Assembly: GCA_049724395.1 (NCBI GenBank) | Contig: JAUGWO010000156.1 | Coordinates: 1-64,000, forward strand | Origin: Spongospora subterranea f. sp. subterranea | Taxonomy: Eukaryota; Endomyxa: Phytomyxea; Phytomyxea; Plasmodiophorida | Direction of reading: 5' to 3' | Length of the DNA stretch: 64,000 nt | Shown here: positions 31,901 to 43,793 of the stretch, in pieces | How positions within the stretch are numbered: position 1 is the first letter of the stretch | How the letters are laid out: the number at the start of each line of letters is the position of its first letter | Made by a program: the position numbers and the translations under genes | Notes under the pieces: generated by a model | What the model saw: only the letters and a program-made list of their open reading frames with translations | Database searches by the model: none | Told to the model about the DNA's origin: nothing

Positions 31901-32584
31901 GGTATCGACGCGCTCGTCGATCGCTCTTGGGAGTTCGGACAATCATCAGGCTGTGCGTGGTCAATAACCAGATAGTTGTCCGGCATCGCGCCACCGATGT
32001 TTTCAAACAGGTCCTCTCTCACTTAAGTTGTTTTCGTTCGTCGGTTCTTGGTTCTGTCAGTTTTTTTTTTCCTTGTAATATTGCTTAGTTTTGCATCTGT
32101 TGAGCTGCTTCGTTAGTTCCTGGAGAACGCCGCTGGTGTTCAGAAGAATTTGTCATCGATTATAAAGAACTTCCGTCATCGTGTATTGGTCTTGCAGCGA
32201 TTCCATTCAAGGTGGAAGCTGATGCGGGACGCCAAAATCCAATTATGGTTGCTGCAATGGGATCAGATCGAAAACCGGCACCGTGACGATGGCGTTCCTA
32301 TCGATATCCGGACCGACCTGCTGAGAGAGACCATGCGAGAGCTGAGGTTGCATCTGGCAAAGGGCAAGGAGGCTTATGATCAGGAACTCAGAGAATATCT
32401 GAAGAAGAAGAAAATGGACGATGCTAAGCGAATGATTAGCGATGACGGACGTAAGGAAGCAATCAAGGTTCCCGTTGCCCCGAAGATCCCGACGCTTTTG
32501 CCCAAGAAAACCATCGTGGCGCTGATTACAGAAGGCAGGAAAAGAGCTGCTGACAGCCATAATCTTCAAGAGCATAAATCATAA
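28988..32584 (+). CDS. Uncharacterised protein with PPC-like beta-sandwich, IQ region and coiled coil (seven exons, 842 aa)
   Basis: Seven exons keep one frame: 28,988-29,562, 29,671-29,904, 30,262-30,529, 30,781-30,961, 31,126-31,432, 31,488-32,010 and 32,144-32,584. They total 2529 nt. The only atypical donor is GTCCTC after 32,010. The N-terminal 190 residues are helical and unknown. Residues about 300-440 look like a PPC-type (pre-peptidase C-terminal) beta-sandwich: the strand pattern SHLKVELRVSSPPDAQPVLY, the YPNAGNCVWM turn, and GWYYMTVMVNANVPTTFTLR. After this come a charged helix (RVRLKIDEIAQNADARAALR) and a basic IQ-like stretch (ICQFIHRTVQKRRYRRARRS, RHRVLVLQRFHSRW). A helical region ends in EYLKKKKMDDAKR and a lysine-rich tail. 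It lies 350 bp upstream of, and co-directional with, the SPEF2-like gene, so a flagellar role is a reasonable guess. The function is unknown. Confidence 0.75.
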
Positions 32585-32932
32585 CACAAATCAGCACTGA
32601 TATCATGGCAATATAAATATATGGCAGCCTATCTAACTGTATTGTGATATGTCATCTCATAATTGTTAAGGGTCTACTCGTATCTCTCAAGCAACAACCA
32701 TTCGTGGACATTCGGTATACGTCCTGTATTTATCAGAAGTTGTTTGATTATTGTCCAGTCTTGATATACGATATAGCCAGATAAACGCTAAACTATCACT
32801 TGGAGAAGATGTCTGGCTGTCTGTCATGCCGGCTAATGTGTTCTATCTGTCATGCCGGCTACTGGTTGGCTGTCTGTCATGCCGGATGTCTGAGCTGTGT
32901 GTTGCCCGGGCTCAGGTACTCTTTATCGAACC

Positions 32933-35900
32933 ATGTCGGCCTTGATTCGAACCTGGATTAAGGAGGATCTGGGAGTGAATCTCGACTGGTCCGGCGACCT
33001 AGATCAGTCTCTACGTAGCGGGCAACTCTTTCTCCAGATCGTCTGCCGTTTGGGTCTAGATCAAGGCCCACTTTCGTCTGGACTGAAGCCGGATCAGATA
33101 CGTCGGAATTGGGAGCGCGTATCTGACGCCCTCTCAACGCTCGGAGTGGCACATTCTCCAGGTCTGTTCTCCCAGATCATCGCCGGGCGTAAGGAAGTGG
33201 GTTTACAGCTGCTCCACGCCGTGAAAGTGCATTGGGAACGGTCTCGAATTCCCAACACTCTTAATCCATTAGCCAATGGTTTATCCCGTCCAACGCCAAC
33301 GCACGGTCATCGCTCTCTCCAATATCAGCAGTTCCAACAGCGCCATGTTCACCACATGTTATTGAAGACACTTTCTACAAAAAAAACTGTAAAACCCGTT
33401 GAAGATGCAATTCCAGGAAACAATGGGACCTGCGACTCAGAAGGGCGAAAATCGTTTCGTTTGGAACGATTGGCGGAGTTGGACGAAAGAATTCGGCAGA
33501 ATGACTACGCCGCCGAGTTAAGTTCACGACATTTCAGTCACTGGAAGCGCCGCGCCGAGGCCGATCGAAACAGCGACGCGATGGCCGAGGCGAAGTTGGC
33601 GGCGAAATACGAGGCGGAGCGGGCTCGCAAGTTGAATACGACCCAGGCTCATATGGCCAACGACCTGGCGTCGTTCGAAGAAAAACTGTCCACGATGCCG
33701 TTGGAGAACGGCGGGGACGATGACGAACGCCCCTTAAACATGGCCGAAAAGATCAAGGAGAGGCGCCATCGCGACGATCGGGACGAGGAGATCCGGCGTC
33801 GGCGAGTCGATAAACTTGTTCGTGATCGCGATCAGGTGTTGGAACCGCAAAATTACTGTTCAAATATCCGTCCCTGTTTGCCAATTGCTGTTTGTTCAAC
33901 AATTCTTATCTTTATGCCCCCATTTCCTGATTTTCGTCCAATGTTTTATCTGCGTTGAGGCTCGTTCGACACTGTTTTTCCAAAGTCCCACAATTTTGTA
34001 TATCCCTCTTTGTCTCGAAATAAAACCCTCCTTTCGAGTGGTGACCTGAACGAGTTGTTCCGTCATCTTGTCAGCTCTGTACGTGTTGTTTGTTAACTAG
34101 TGTAATTCCCAAACAGGGGTCGATGATCGATCAGGAACGGGGCAGACAACAGCACGTTGACGCCCTTGTCTCACGCCGATCCCGGCCGGAAGCCGAAACC
34201 GATCGCGCCCTGCGCCAGGTCGATATCGACGCCGCCTGCGCCGCCCAACGACGGCTCTATCACGAACGCGAGCTGAGACGGATCGAGGAGCGGCAGGCGT
34301 CGATTGCGTTGGCCCGTGACCTGCGCCATCATCAACTCAATCGCATACTCTACGAGGCCAAACTCAAATCTCATGGTCAACGGATCAGGTCGGGAACGAA
34401 TCACTCACAGTTCTTCAAACTACACGCAACGAACGACAGACCGCTCCAGAGATCAAACACATCTTAAGTCAATTCGTTCGATTTCTGTTCTTTTCAGTGA
34501 GATATGTGCGGTTTCACACATTTCCCATTGTGCACCAAAGTGTGATGCGGATCAACTCAATCCCCTGAACCCACTTGAGTTATGATCACTTCTCAGCCAC
34601 TGTGCTGAACTTGTCAGTTAGTCTTGTGCAGTTTGAGTTCAATTGCAGGATTTGCTTTGGGAAATCACGGCGACTTTCAATTGCGATTGTCAGATAACCG
34701 CAACGAGAATCACATTCACTTTAACTCGAACACAAATGTTTTTTTGTTTATTAGAGTTTGGCCATTTCAGCAATTGATTGTAATCGAAAGAAATCGCCAT
34801 TGCTGGAAAGTTTATAGTGTGGTTTAGGGAATTTGGTGCCGTTGCCGATCGGCGTCTACACGAAGAAACGACGGCCCATTGTCGGCAGATGGTGATCGGA
34901 CTAGGGGATGTGGCCGTCGACATGGCGTCATATCGGCGGGCGGCACGTTCCCCCGACATACCCCCGAACCAGGTCGATATTTGGATGGCGTCGTGGCGCT
35001 ACGCGCTAGCGGATCCGATCGACCCGTTGGTGAAAGGGCGCGTTGACCAGTCAAATTATCAATATGTTATTGATCTTCATGATCACCTCGTCAGTTAATC
35101 AAAAAATCACTCAAAACTGTCGACATTTCCAGCACCGTTTTCACCTTTTCTTGCGATCGTCCGCTGATTTGAAATTACGATTTTCCAGTGATTCCTTATT
35201 TTCCAATTTTACTCAATATCAGCCGGACGATCTCTGGCTTTCATCGCTATTCCCTCGGCCTGATCTGGATTGACCTGATCGATATTCAGGACGATGTTCT
35301 CGATGAGCGATCCATGGAGCAGTTCATGAACGGTTCAGTTTCATGGTGGTCGGCCAACGATCAAGAGCCGATCCAGGGTCCAGAGGCGCTGGGTGCCGCT
35401 CTCCACGAAATCGTATCGACGGCCGCCGCTCCCGTATCGCTCCCGGAACCCGTTTCCCACAACACCTCTCCGATCATCTCCATCATCGGTAAACCATTCT
35501 CCGGCAAGCGATCGTTGGCCATCGCCCTCGCTCAGCATCTATCATATCGGATCATCGACATTGATTCCATCGCCAAATCATCACCGTAATCGAATATCGA
35601 AATCGCCATTCTCCCCGTTTTCATTCTGCTTTTCTTCTGTTCGTCAATTCCAGTTCCCCGTTTTGATCATTGATTGGTTTTAGTGGCCCATTTCCTGTCG
35701 ATTATCTGTCCCTAATCGAGCAGCGATTGTGCGATGGCGGTGCCGTTTCCGGGTCGATCCTGATCGGCTACCCGAACACAATGGCCCAAGCCGTGTCCCT
35801 GGAACGCCATCTGACCGGGTTCCAACAGCCCATCCTCGGTCGATCCGGTGCCGGGAGATACTCCCGCTCGCCCCTTATCCCATATCCACCGGATCTGCCG

Positions 35901-38900
35901 GCGATCCCATCGCCACCCTATAAGTAATCCTAATCATCATCGCTTCCAACTCCTTTCCTGATTCACCCAACACCCATCGCCCTGTTCCATTTTCAAATGG
36001 TTTTCCGGTTTTGTATCGCTCTTCAAACAATTTCAGCGGGTTCTTGTGCAAATATGTGGCGACTTTCTGTATTCAATTTGTCAGAAAAAAAAACAACTCG
36101 TTTTATTGGGTCGTTTTTGGAAAACATCAAACCTGTGATCGTGATGTAATTTAGGAAAAATAGTTGATAAAGTGTGTATCAGATCGGGATTAACAATGAT
36201 GATTCATATCAAGATCGATGACGATATCGCCGAGCGGCGATGCGTTGGTCGTCGTATCGACCCGTTGACCGGCGACCTGTACTCGATGGATTATCCGCCC
36301 CCGTTTGATCAAGGGATCAACGAGCGCCTCACCGATCTCCCCGAATCCTCGCCCGTGGTCGACGCTCTACCAGAGATGATCTCGTCATGGAATCGCGCCA
36401 ATCCCCATCTGATATCGTTCATGACACAGTTCCAGGTCCCCAACAATATTTCCGTTTTTTTTTGTTGTGGATTTGACGTTAAGGTCTATCTCTCCACTTC
36501 CGAATCTGTTTCAGAGATTAGTTTTCCTCAAACTGTTTTTGTCGCCGTTAATCCTAAGTTACTCGACTCTATATCGCTCTAAGAACACATCGATTTCTGT
36601 TGAGAACGAACCTGGTTGTTGAACGGTTTTGCCAGACGTTATATGAAGTTGATGGGAATATTGGTATTGGGGCGGTGTGCGATAGCGTTATCGGGATGAT
36701 GAAGGAACGGGTGATCGAACGGGCCGATATCGGGACGAAGGGGCCAGATGATCCCAGCCCAGCAGCCCCATCGCCGCCACCCATTATGGACCGGCCACCG
36801 CCCATCCCAACGACCTTCGTGGATCAGGAGCTGGTCCATCGCCTGTACCGACAATGGATGGCAATGGAGCCCATCTATATCTCTACCGTTAAAGGGGCTC
36901 TAAACGCCCATCGCCGGTCCGATCATAATCACATCATTTTCCAACAATATATCCACAATCTCTCAATTACTCAGTTCTTTTATCGCCAGATCAGCGCTTG
37001 TGATTGGCCATTTTGTTTTCAAATGTGATTGGGCTTGAACGTTGCCAGAAAAAAATGCCAATCCATTTGTGGATTTTCGAGTAAAACCGTCTAATTTCGT
37101 TGCAATTCATTTCCTGTTTTCTACGAGTTTCCTGAATGTTGTTTGTTGTGAAATTGCAGGTCCCATTTGCCGTTTATCGCCTATCTTGAATCGACCCTGA
37201 TCGCGTTCGAGACGTTCATCAAACGGCACGATGACCGACAAACACTGATCGACAATGCCGTTCGAGACCATAACGCCATCGACTACGTATTGCGCCCAGA
37301 GGATATGGTGAAAGCCGAGGTCAGTCACGATCATCTGGCCAATGTGGTAGCGCCATGTGGTTGGGCGATTCCTGGACCCAGCGCTGAGAGCGATGGGTTT
37401 ACCGTTACGCTGACACGTATTCCGTTACCCTGGTACAGTTACATGAGCGTTGCCAAACGTTGGACGACGAGATGAAGAACATCCTCGACCAGAAGAACGC
37501 GTTGACAGATCAGGAATATCACCGCCTTCTCCAGGTCGTTAACGCCACGATCATTCCCCCCACTGGGATCTCCCCCAGCACACACTCATTTATCTCTCAT
37601 CGTCGTCCTCACCGTTATTGTCACTGGAACTACTCGGGCCGGAAAATATCCCACGATATGAGAGATTGGGAGAACGTAGTTCCCGTTTGTGATTGTTTGT
37701 TCTAATGATGGACTATATATATTCGCCCATATCATTATTATGAAATCCCTCCAATCGGGGCCAGTTCAACACTTCACCGACCCCTCTTTCTGTACAACAT
37801 TCGAAATCACCCTATTCGACACCAACGTGTTTTTTCATCACAATCTCTTCCCACAACCAGTGTCTGAACAACTAACTTCTGTTTTTCAACCGATTACGAG
37901 AGACTTTTATCGCCATCAGGATTTTGTTTGATTTCGTGAGTGAACTCCTTTGGTCGATACTTCACCGATCTCGCTGTTCCTGTGTTCCATAACGACCTGA
38001 TCAATTGCCGATTGTGTGGCTTTAGGGTCATTGGTACGATAAGACCATAACGTGCTGTATCGACCAATGTCTGTCCCTATTCCAAGCCGAATCCTGTCGT
38101 CATCAGGCGTCGGTCGTGATGTTCGCCGATCTCGATGGCTGTCGTGGTGGCCGGGCCCCTAATTCCCTCATCATAATCCCATATCGAGTTGATGGCGCTA
38201 CTCCCCCTTGTATATTTATCCACTCCCTCATCATCACCCACCTACCAATCATTGCTCCAGTTCATCGTTTGTAATTCGGTTCTGGTCCCGTTCTTGTTTC
38301 ATTACAGTCGATTTCAGGATCGATCATATTCGTTTTCAACATTTCCGTCGTTTTTAACAACAACATATTTCCCACAACCGACTATCATTTAGCTCAAAAT
38401 CGCTCGAACACAATCATCTCAAACGAGTTGAGCATTCCGACGATTACTGATCTGTCACGTTTTACCAACAAATCACTCTATACCTGGTCAAATCGTCCTG
38501 AATGTCGCCATCTGAAGTCGTGTCTTTGTAGCGCCAATCGAGCCGATTACTCCTGTGGTCAACTCAAAGAAAGGCGTTGCCCCAACGCCGGCCGCAGGGA
38601 AATCCGATCCAGCGGCAACGGCGCCGGCCAACGCCCCCGTTCTCGACGCCGCCGCCTTCCTCGACCCGTCCGGCAACTATCTGGCCGACAAGGCCCTGGC
38701 CCTGATCAGATCGGCCGCCGACTCGGTCATTCTCCTTGCCACCAACCGAGATGGCGCACCCGAATCGAAACTGGTCAGACACCTGTCGGCAACGACTTAT
38801 CGTTAATTCTTTATTTTCAGAACAGGAATAGGTTTTAGAACAGGAATTGGGTTTCAAAGATTCTTTTCGTATTGAGCAGATGATCGTGGTTTTTGTCCCG

Positions 38901-40405
38901 CTTTTGTGTTGTAATTCACAGATAATGAAAGAACTGATGGATTGTGTGTGTTTTATATCCAGATCGGATTGGAACGGTCGTTGACCAGGAATCGGTGCCG
39001 GCGAATACTGCACTATGGCAATCAGGCGCTCCTATCCATACAGCGCCATGCCAATCGGCTCATGGTATTGTTCGCCCTGCCGACGCCCCTCTCCCCCCCA
39101 ACCGCTAACACATTATGCTGAATGGCGGTGTCTAGACCGATATACGTCAGGCGATCGGGGAGCGTCAAATGCAGGAGCGCCAAGCCTCCAACATCATTAT
39201 ACAATATATCAGGAACAAGATCGAGGTTCGCTCCAAAATCGCCATACCAACGTAGCTCTTTTTTACCTGTTTTATTGGGCGGATCGTCTTCAGAAAAACA
39301 TTTTCCGACAACGGAATCATCGTTTGACGTTTGTCACCAAAACTGCACGTCGCGTTTTTGTTCATTTTCAATCCGCGAATCAATTCGACGATTACGGAAA
39401 ACTAATCCGGTTTGATAATTAACGGTTCTGGTCCAATGTGAACGATATTTTGATATTGGAGATAATCACATTTCATTGAATTGAAAACGTGTTCTCGATT
39501 GCCCCTCCTGATCTATCCGCTCTCTTTGCGTTGTGAAACTCTCTCGTCGCTGCTCATTCCGGGTCCGTTTTGTGTTGTGCACAGGATGAGGAGCCGATCC
39601 TGAACGCGATCGGGATCGTGAACGGGATCGAGGGCGTGGTTGACGACATCGGTCGCCCGCCAATCTACGACCGCCTCAAGGATGTCGATCCATCCCTGAT
39701 CGTCGGATCCCGATCCTCTGCTATTCAAGCCGCTATCCAGATCACCGACATGTTCATCGCCATTCCCGATCCGATCCGGTTCGTCTCTTTCCCCCCATCG
39801 ATCGCCGTTTTCCTTCGTGTTCGTGTCCATTGTGTTTGTTTCCGTTTTTCCCCGGGTCGTTCTGTCCAGGAATTCTGAGGGAATGTTGTTGGATATTGTA
39901 GTCGCGATGAGGCCGTTCGACAGCGGGTGATGGCCCATCTCCTGGTTCACAATACGGTTCTGCTGCCCAATCTGTCGGCCGTTGTTGATTTCGCTGGTTG
40001 GCGTCGGGCGATACTCTCCGCCCATCTCCCTCATGTCCAGCTCGATCGTGACGTGTTCAATAGCGCCATCTCCCTCAATCGTGCCGAATTCACATCCGTA
40101 AGGAAAACGCAGATCATGAACGATTTCAAATCACAAAAGAACCAAAGAATTTGAAAAAAAAATGGTGTTTCGGATTCCAATTTTAGACCCAATTCAAAAA
40201 CTGATTCGAAGTTGAAATATTCGCCATCCGTACACTGAATTAGTTATATCAATGGTGATAGGCGATGAGTGGTGTCGTTCCAAATGGCGATGATCGCCTG
40301 GTCGACCTATTGTTCCTGCTGTTCGCTGCCGACGGAATCGTCAACGTCGATGAGCTGATCGCCACTCTGACCGCGCCCCCCCAGAATGACCTCCCTCTGT
40401 TCTAG
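32933..40405 (+). CDS. SPEF2: SPEF2/CPC1-like central-pair protein with CH and adenylate-kinase-like domains (many exons)
   Basis: This is a homologue of SPEF2/KPL2 (CPC1 in Chlamydomonas), a C1 central-pair projection protein of motile flagella. Exon 1 (32,933-33,835) starts at ATG 32,933 with a CH-like domain (MSALIRTWIKEDLGVNLDW), then coiled coil. Exon 2 is 34,117-34,388 and exon 3 begins at 34,828, both in phase. Around 35,280-35,580 a segment like DERSMEQFMNGSVSWW precedes the P-loop IIGKPFSGKRSLAIA. The kinase-like part continues with ILIGYPNTMAQAVSLERHL (about 35,760) and the LID-like DDIAERRCVGRRIDPLTGD (about 36,210). Later exons lie near 36,610-36,900, 37,160-37,400, 37,440-37,560, 38,030-38,160, 38,540-38,780, 38,963-39,232, 39,583-39,778 and 39,900-40,100. 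The last (40,265-40,405) looks EF-hand-like (LLFAADGIVNVDELIATL). The joins beyond exon 3 are approximate. Confidence 0.88.
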
Positions 40406-40896
40406 TCTAATACAGAATCTGGGAACAATATTATACGAGTGTAGTTCAATGATCCTTTTGTTGTGGATGGTGTGAGGTCATCTGCAATCGTCAATGTGAT
40501 GATCGTGGTCCAGACAAATTGTTTGGCGATTTACAGTGCGATGTTATCTTCAAGCCACTACATTCCAGCAATATCAGATTTTTCACCGAATTTCAAAGCT
40601 GATCTCTTTGTGTTTGAAAGACAATCGACCAATGAAGGTGCGTCAACGATTCGCGATTAACCTTCGGAACGATGTTGCAAGACATTAAACGTAGAGCCAA
40701 TGGCGAACAAACCTGAGCCAGGCAATGCCAGCCATGCAATGGCAAAGGGGGGGGGGGGACATAGCCAGTGGTGGGTCCACTCCTGGGAACCGCATCATCA
40801 GGAACTGTAAACTGTGGCATGAAAAGATGACATTTTAGGCGACAACGATAAAGAGGTGGAATAGGATCTGTAATAATATGTGCAGAACATTTTAAA
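40406..40896. other. Intergenic region downstream of the SPEF2-like gene
   Basis: Contains an unbroken run of about a dozen G near 40,747-40,758, and AT-rich DNA that includes the T-run terminator of the U6 gene on the opposite strand. I see no gene. Confidence 0.4.
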
Positions 40897-41004
40897 AAAA
40901 AGTGTTGAACCAACTCGATTAATGCGTGTCATCCTTGCGCAGGGGCCATGCTAATCTTCTCTGTATCGTTCCTAATTTTTTGAGTGGTACATCCCGTAGG
41001 AGAC
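40897..41004 (-). ncRNA. U6: U6 spliceosomal snRNA
   Basis: The minus strand carries the invariant U6 core: GGAACGATACAGAGAAGATT, then AGCATGGCCCCTGCGCAAGG, then ATGACACGC. This covers the ACAGAGA box that pairs with the 5' splice site and the AGC catalytic triad with the internal stem-loop. The 5' end GTCTCCTACGGGAT can form the usual cap-proximal stem-loop. The 3' end is a run of T (40,894-40,901 on the plus strand is A8), the Pol III terminator. Length is about 107 nt, as normal. It supplies the catalytic RNA for removing the many short introns seen in this window. Confidence 0.96.
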
Positions 41005-41027
41005 CAATAACTATCAGCAGCGTATTC

Positions 41028-41038
41028 AATTATATACC
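41028..41038 (-). promoter_or_regulatory. TATA box of the U6 gene
   Basis: The minus strand reads GGTATATAATTG, with TATATAA about 26-32 nt upstream of the U6 5' end at 41,004. This is the spacing used by TATA-dependent RNA polymerase III promoters of U6 genes. No other promoter element could be assigned. Confidence 0.75.
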
Positions 41039-42811
41039 GAACATGACAGGACGGAGTTTTGTGTTATGGGACCCCGACACTGGCTGGAGTTCACGGTACA
41101 GTTTAATCTTATAGCGGCTGGACCCTGGATGTTCCTGAAGGCTGTGAGTCTGTGAGGAAAATTCGAAAAACGCTTTTGAAAAATGCATCTGCTGTTGTAT
41201 ATTTTTCATCAGATGAAGTCCAATTGCTCTTGGTTCGTGTTATCGCTTTTCGGCCTCTTGTTTCGACGTTTGTGCACAAAGAAGCTCGTTCCATGAAACG
41301 AGGAAGGCCTCAGGGTTGCGATCCATGCCCTTAAGCGGCCTCATGTGTGATCAGGAGGAATGCAACCAGTGCCGAAAAAAAACAAATCGCATATCTAAAA
41401 CGAGGTCGGGATTGACATGCAAGAAGTTGTTCCAAGATTAGACTTTTTGATCTCTCGTCCGCTGATTCTGAACCCATTTTTTCTCAGTTCCCACGTAACA
41501 TCGGCCTGTTGCCTTTATCTCCTCACAATCGGAGAGAGTCGTTGGAAATCGAAGGATCGATCCTTTCATGACTTACTTAGTAAATATAGGCTCAACTGTT
41601 GCCGATAAACAATGAGGACGTCCCTCCATAAGACAGTAAAACGGGTGGCCTGAGCAAAGAAAACGAATTCCGTATGGTGGACAATTCGACGACGATTCTT
41701 CGATCAGTATCTGCCGGCATATGACTATAATTTCACGATATCATGTTGGAGATGGGACAATTTTTTTACCAGAAAACACGTCAAACGAATAAAAACATTT
41801 TGAGATACGATTTATTCTTAAAATGTATTTTAAAAAACGAAAATACTGCCCAAAAACATTTGAAATGCAACCCTACATACTACGTATGCAATTGAGGTTC
41901 TGCGATGGATTCGAATGTCGTTTTGTGGCGAAAACAATCCTGTTTCGTTTGAGTAGCGTGTTGGAACTTAAACGGCGTGTATGTGCCATTTGAAAACCCA
42001 TGAAGCACCTGGTGCAGGTCGTAACACGATGTCTTGTTGGGTCTTTGGAAGACATGAAATTAACTGTTTTTTAGAATCCCATACCCGCTCTTGAAATAAC
42101 GGTGGAAGTTGCCTCAAAATCAGCGGAACTATCAGAATCTGAGGCAATGGAAGGCATTGATTCACAAAGAGCGGGTATGGGTACTCAAAGACAGTTATCT
42201 TGTTTAAGCCTTCCAAAAGCCCAAGTTTCCCAGACGAAAATGCTTAGTGGAAACTCAGTACGTCTTACATACATTGGCTTTATCAACTTCTTAGAATCCA
42301 GTGCTCCATATGTTGCTATCGCTTCTTTTCCAAATATACTTATCAGTAAAATCATACTCCCTCTGTCCGGTATGAATGTGCAAACGATGAACGAAGCGAA
42401 TCCCGTTATTACACTGTCATGCTGACTTTTGATTATTCATCTTCAAACATCTTGTTTTGTTTGCAACAATCTTTGGCGTACCGGGCCCAAGCATCTAGGA
42501 TGAATCACTTGGAAGCGGTAGCTGATGATTGGAAAGATCCTAAATGTTTAATGCTTACCAGTACTCAGAGTTGCCAGTAGCAAGGATCCAGGCGAATTCG
42601 ACCAAGTTTTGTTGATCTGGGGCTTCTCCGATGCCGGTGACTACGTAGGCATCGGCGCAGCCTGAGGACGTTCGGCCGCTACGTTAAGCTCTGCGAGGAC
42701 CCGGTCGGTAGCTTGCATCTCGCAGTTGCAATCGCTTCTATGGTCAACGCGACGACGACCAGAAGGAACACCAACACTTTGTAAAGAGTGCGTCACCATT
42801 TCTTGGAACAA
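41039..42811. other. Region without a recognised gene; contains a nested hairpin
   Basis: Short frames on both strands have no recognisable domain. The minus frames 42,216-41,968 and 42,055-41,873 share a reading continuity (WVFKWHIHAV / MGFQMAHTRRL overlap in different frames) but match nothing known to me. A nested inverted repeat spans about 42,076-42,175: outer 15-bp arms CCCATACCCGCTCTT / AAGAGCGGGTATGGG and inner arms TTGCCTCA / TGAGGCAA. At 42,355 TACTCCCTCTGTCCGG resembles the mariner-like terminus at 3577, without a partner. Confidence 0.4.
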
Positions 42812-43230
42812 ATGGGGGACAAAAACCCATCAACGATGTCGCAGCCATTAACAACAGATATTTCAACGCTACTTCATCATGTTATTAGTCAACTCGATCA
42901 TCTCGAATCGAAATCAGAGAAGTCGGAACATCAACGGGAGCGTTCGCGTGGGCCATCGGTAACAACTTGCACACAGGCTCAGATTGCGACAATCGCCGCT
43001 GATTTGCAGGATTTAACTTCAACAATCCGCCCTCAACGTTCCGCTCTATTGGAGAAGACCCGAATCGCGCAGATACGTTGACAAAGGCGTTGGCGCCGGA
43101 GTTATTCGCACGTCTTCGAAACGTGTTCATGGCGACAACATTTATCGCCGGCACCTCGGGCGGGAGTGTTAGCGAAGCGATTCGCCGGCGATCGGTGCAG
43201 GCCGGTCACCCGGCACTAGTTGGTTGATGA
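42812..43230 (+). CDS. Small two-exon hypothetical protein
   Basis: From ATG 42,812 (MGDKNPSTMSQPLTTDISTL) a polar helix, LLHHVISQLDHLESKSEKSE, is followed by a basic HQRERS. A GTGGGC donor at about 42,949 and the acceptor TTTGCAG before 43,011 join in frame to FNFNNPPSTFRSIGEDPNRA, then LTKALAPELFARLRNVFMAT, then GGSVSEAIRRRSVQAGHPAL and a stop. The result is about 118 residues. Family and function are unknown. The GC content and codon use resemble the neighbouring real genes rather than intergenic DNA. Without the intron the first frame ends at 43,081, so the splice is a hypothesis. Confidence 0.4.
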
Positions 43231-43793
43231 GCAAGCGGCGGAACGCAGCTGACAGGCGGCCTAGGCTTTGATTCTAGACCAAATAAAATACTCACTCGGC
43301 AATTATGTCGTCCATTTTATGTTCAACGATGCCGGGTAGCTCTGATGCATCTGTTTCGCTTTCTCACTATCTATATTTCGCCAATGGTTAGTCAACCGCG
43401 ATTACGACATCTTGTATATTCGTTGAAAGAATCTGGCAACTGGGTGAAGCGTCGACACAGCGACATGGTTGACTACAGATGCACTCGACGAGTGCCAGGA
43501 ATCCGTTGGGGTTCAGCTGCCCGCTGAACGAACCCGATCGTGGCGTTGCCGATACGATCCAGGGTTGCGATTCTGTATTTGCTGTGGCTGAGACCTCTAA
43601 CATTCAGGGCAAGTGACGTCATTGCAACTAAAACTGGAATGCAACCTTTCCTAGCGACAATCTGAGTCTGTTTCGATTATATCGACACAATTGCTACATT
43701 AATCCGTCGGAATTTCGTTCGCCGCTGAACACCAGTAATTCTCCACTAAGGTCGGAGCCGTTTCACCGTCATCGTGTGCTCTGCGTTATGGAC
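43231..43793. other. Intergenic region
   Basis: No gene or repeat recognised. The stretch lies between the small plus-strand gene and the 3' end of the SF-assemblin gene, so both genes converge on it. Confidence 0.35.

Noticed and set aside
39466-40034. Minus-strand frames with Arg-Ser runs (173 and 65 codons)
   Set aside because: They are antisense shadows of SPEF2-like exons; repeated CGATCC/GATCGG words create the RS pattern.
42355-42372. Second mariner/Stowaway element starting at TACTCCCTCTGTCCGG
   Set aside because: No inverted partner or transposase was found within the window. It may be a solo terminus or chance.
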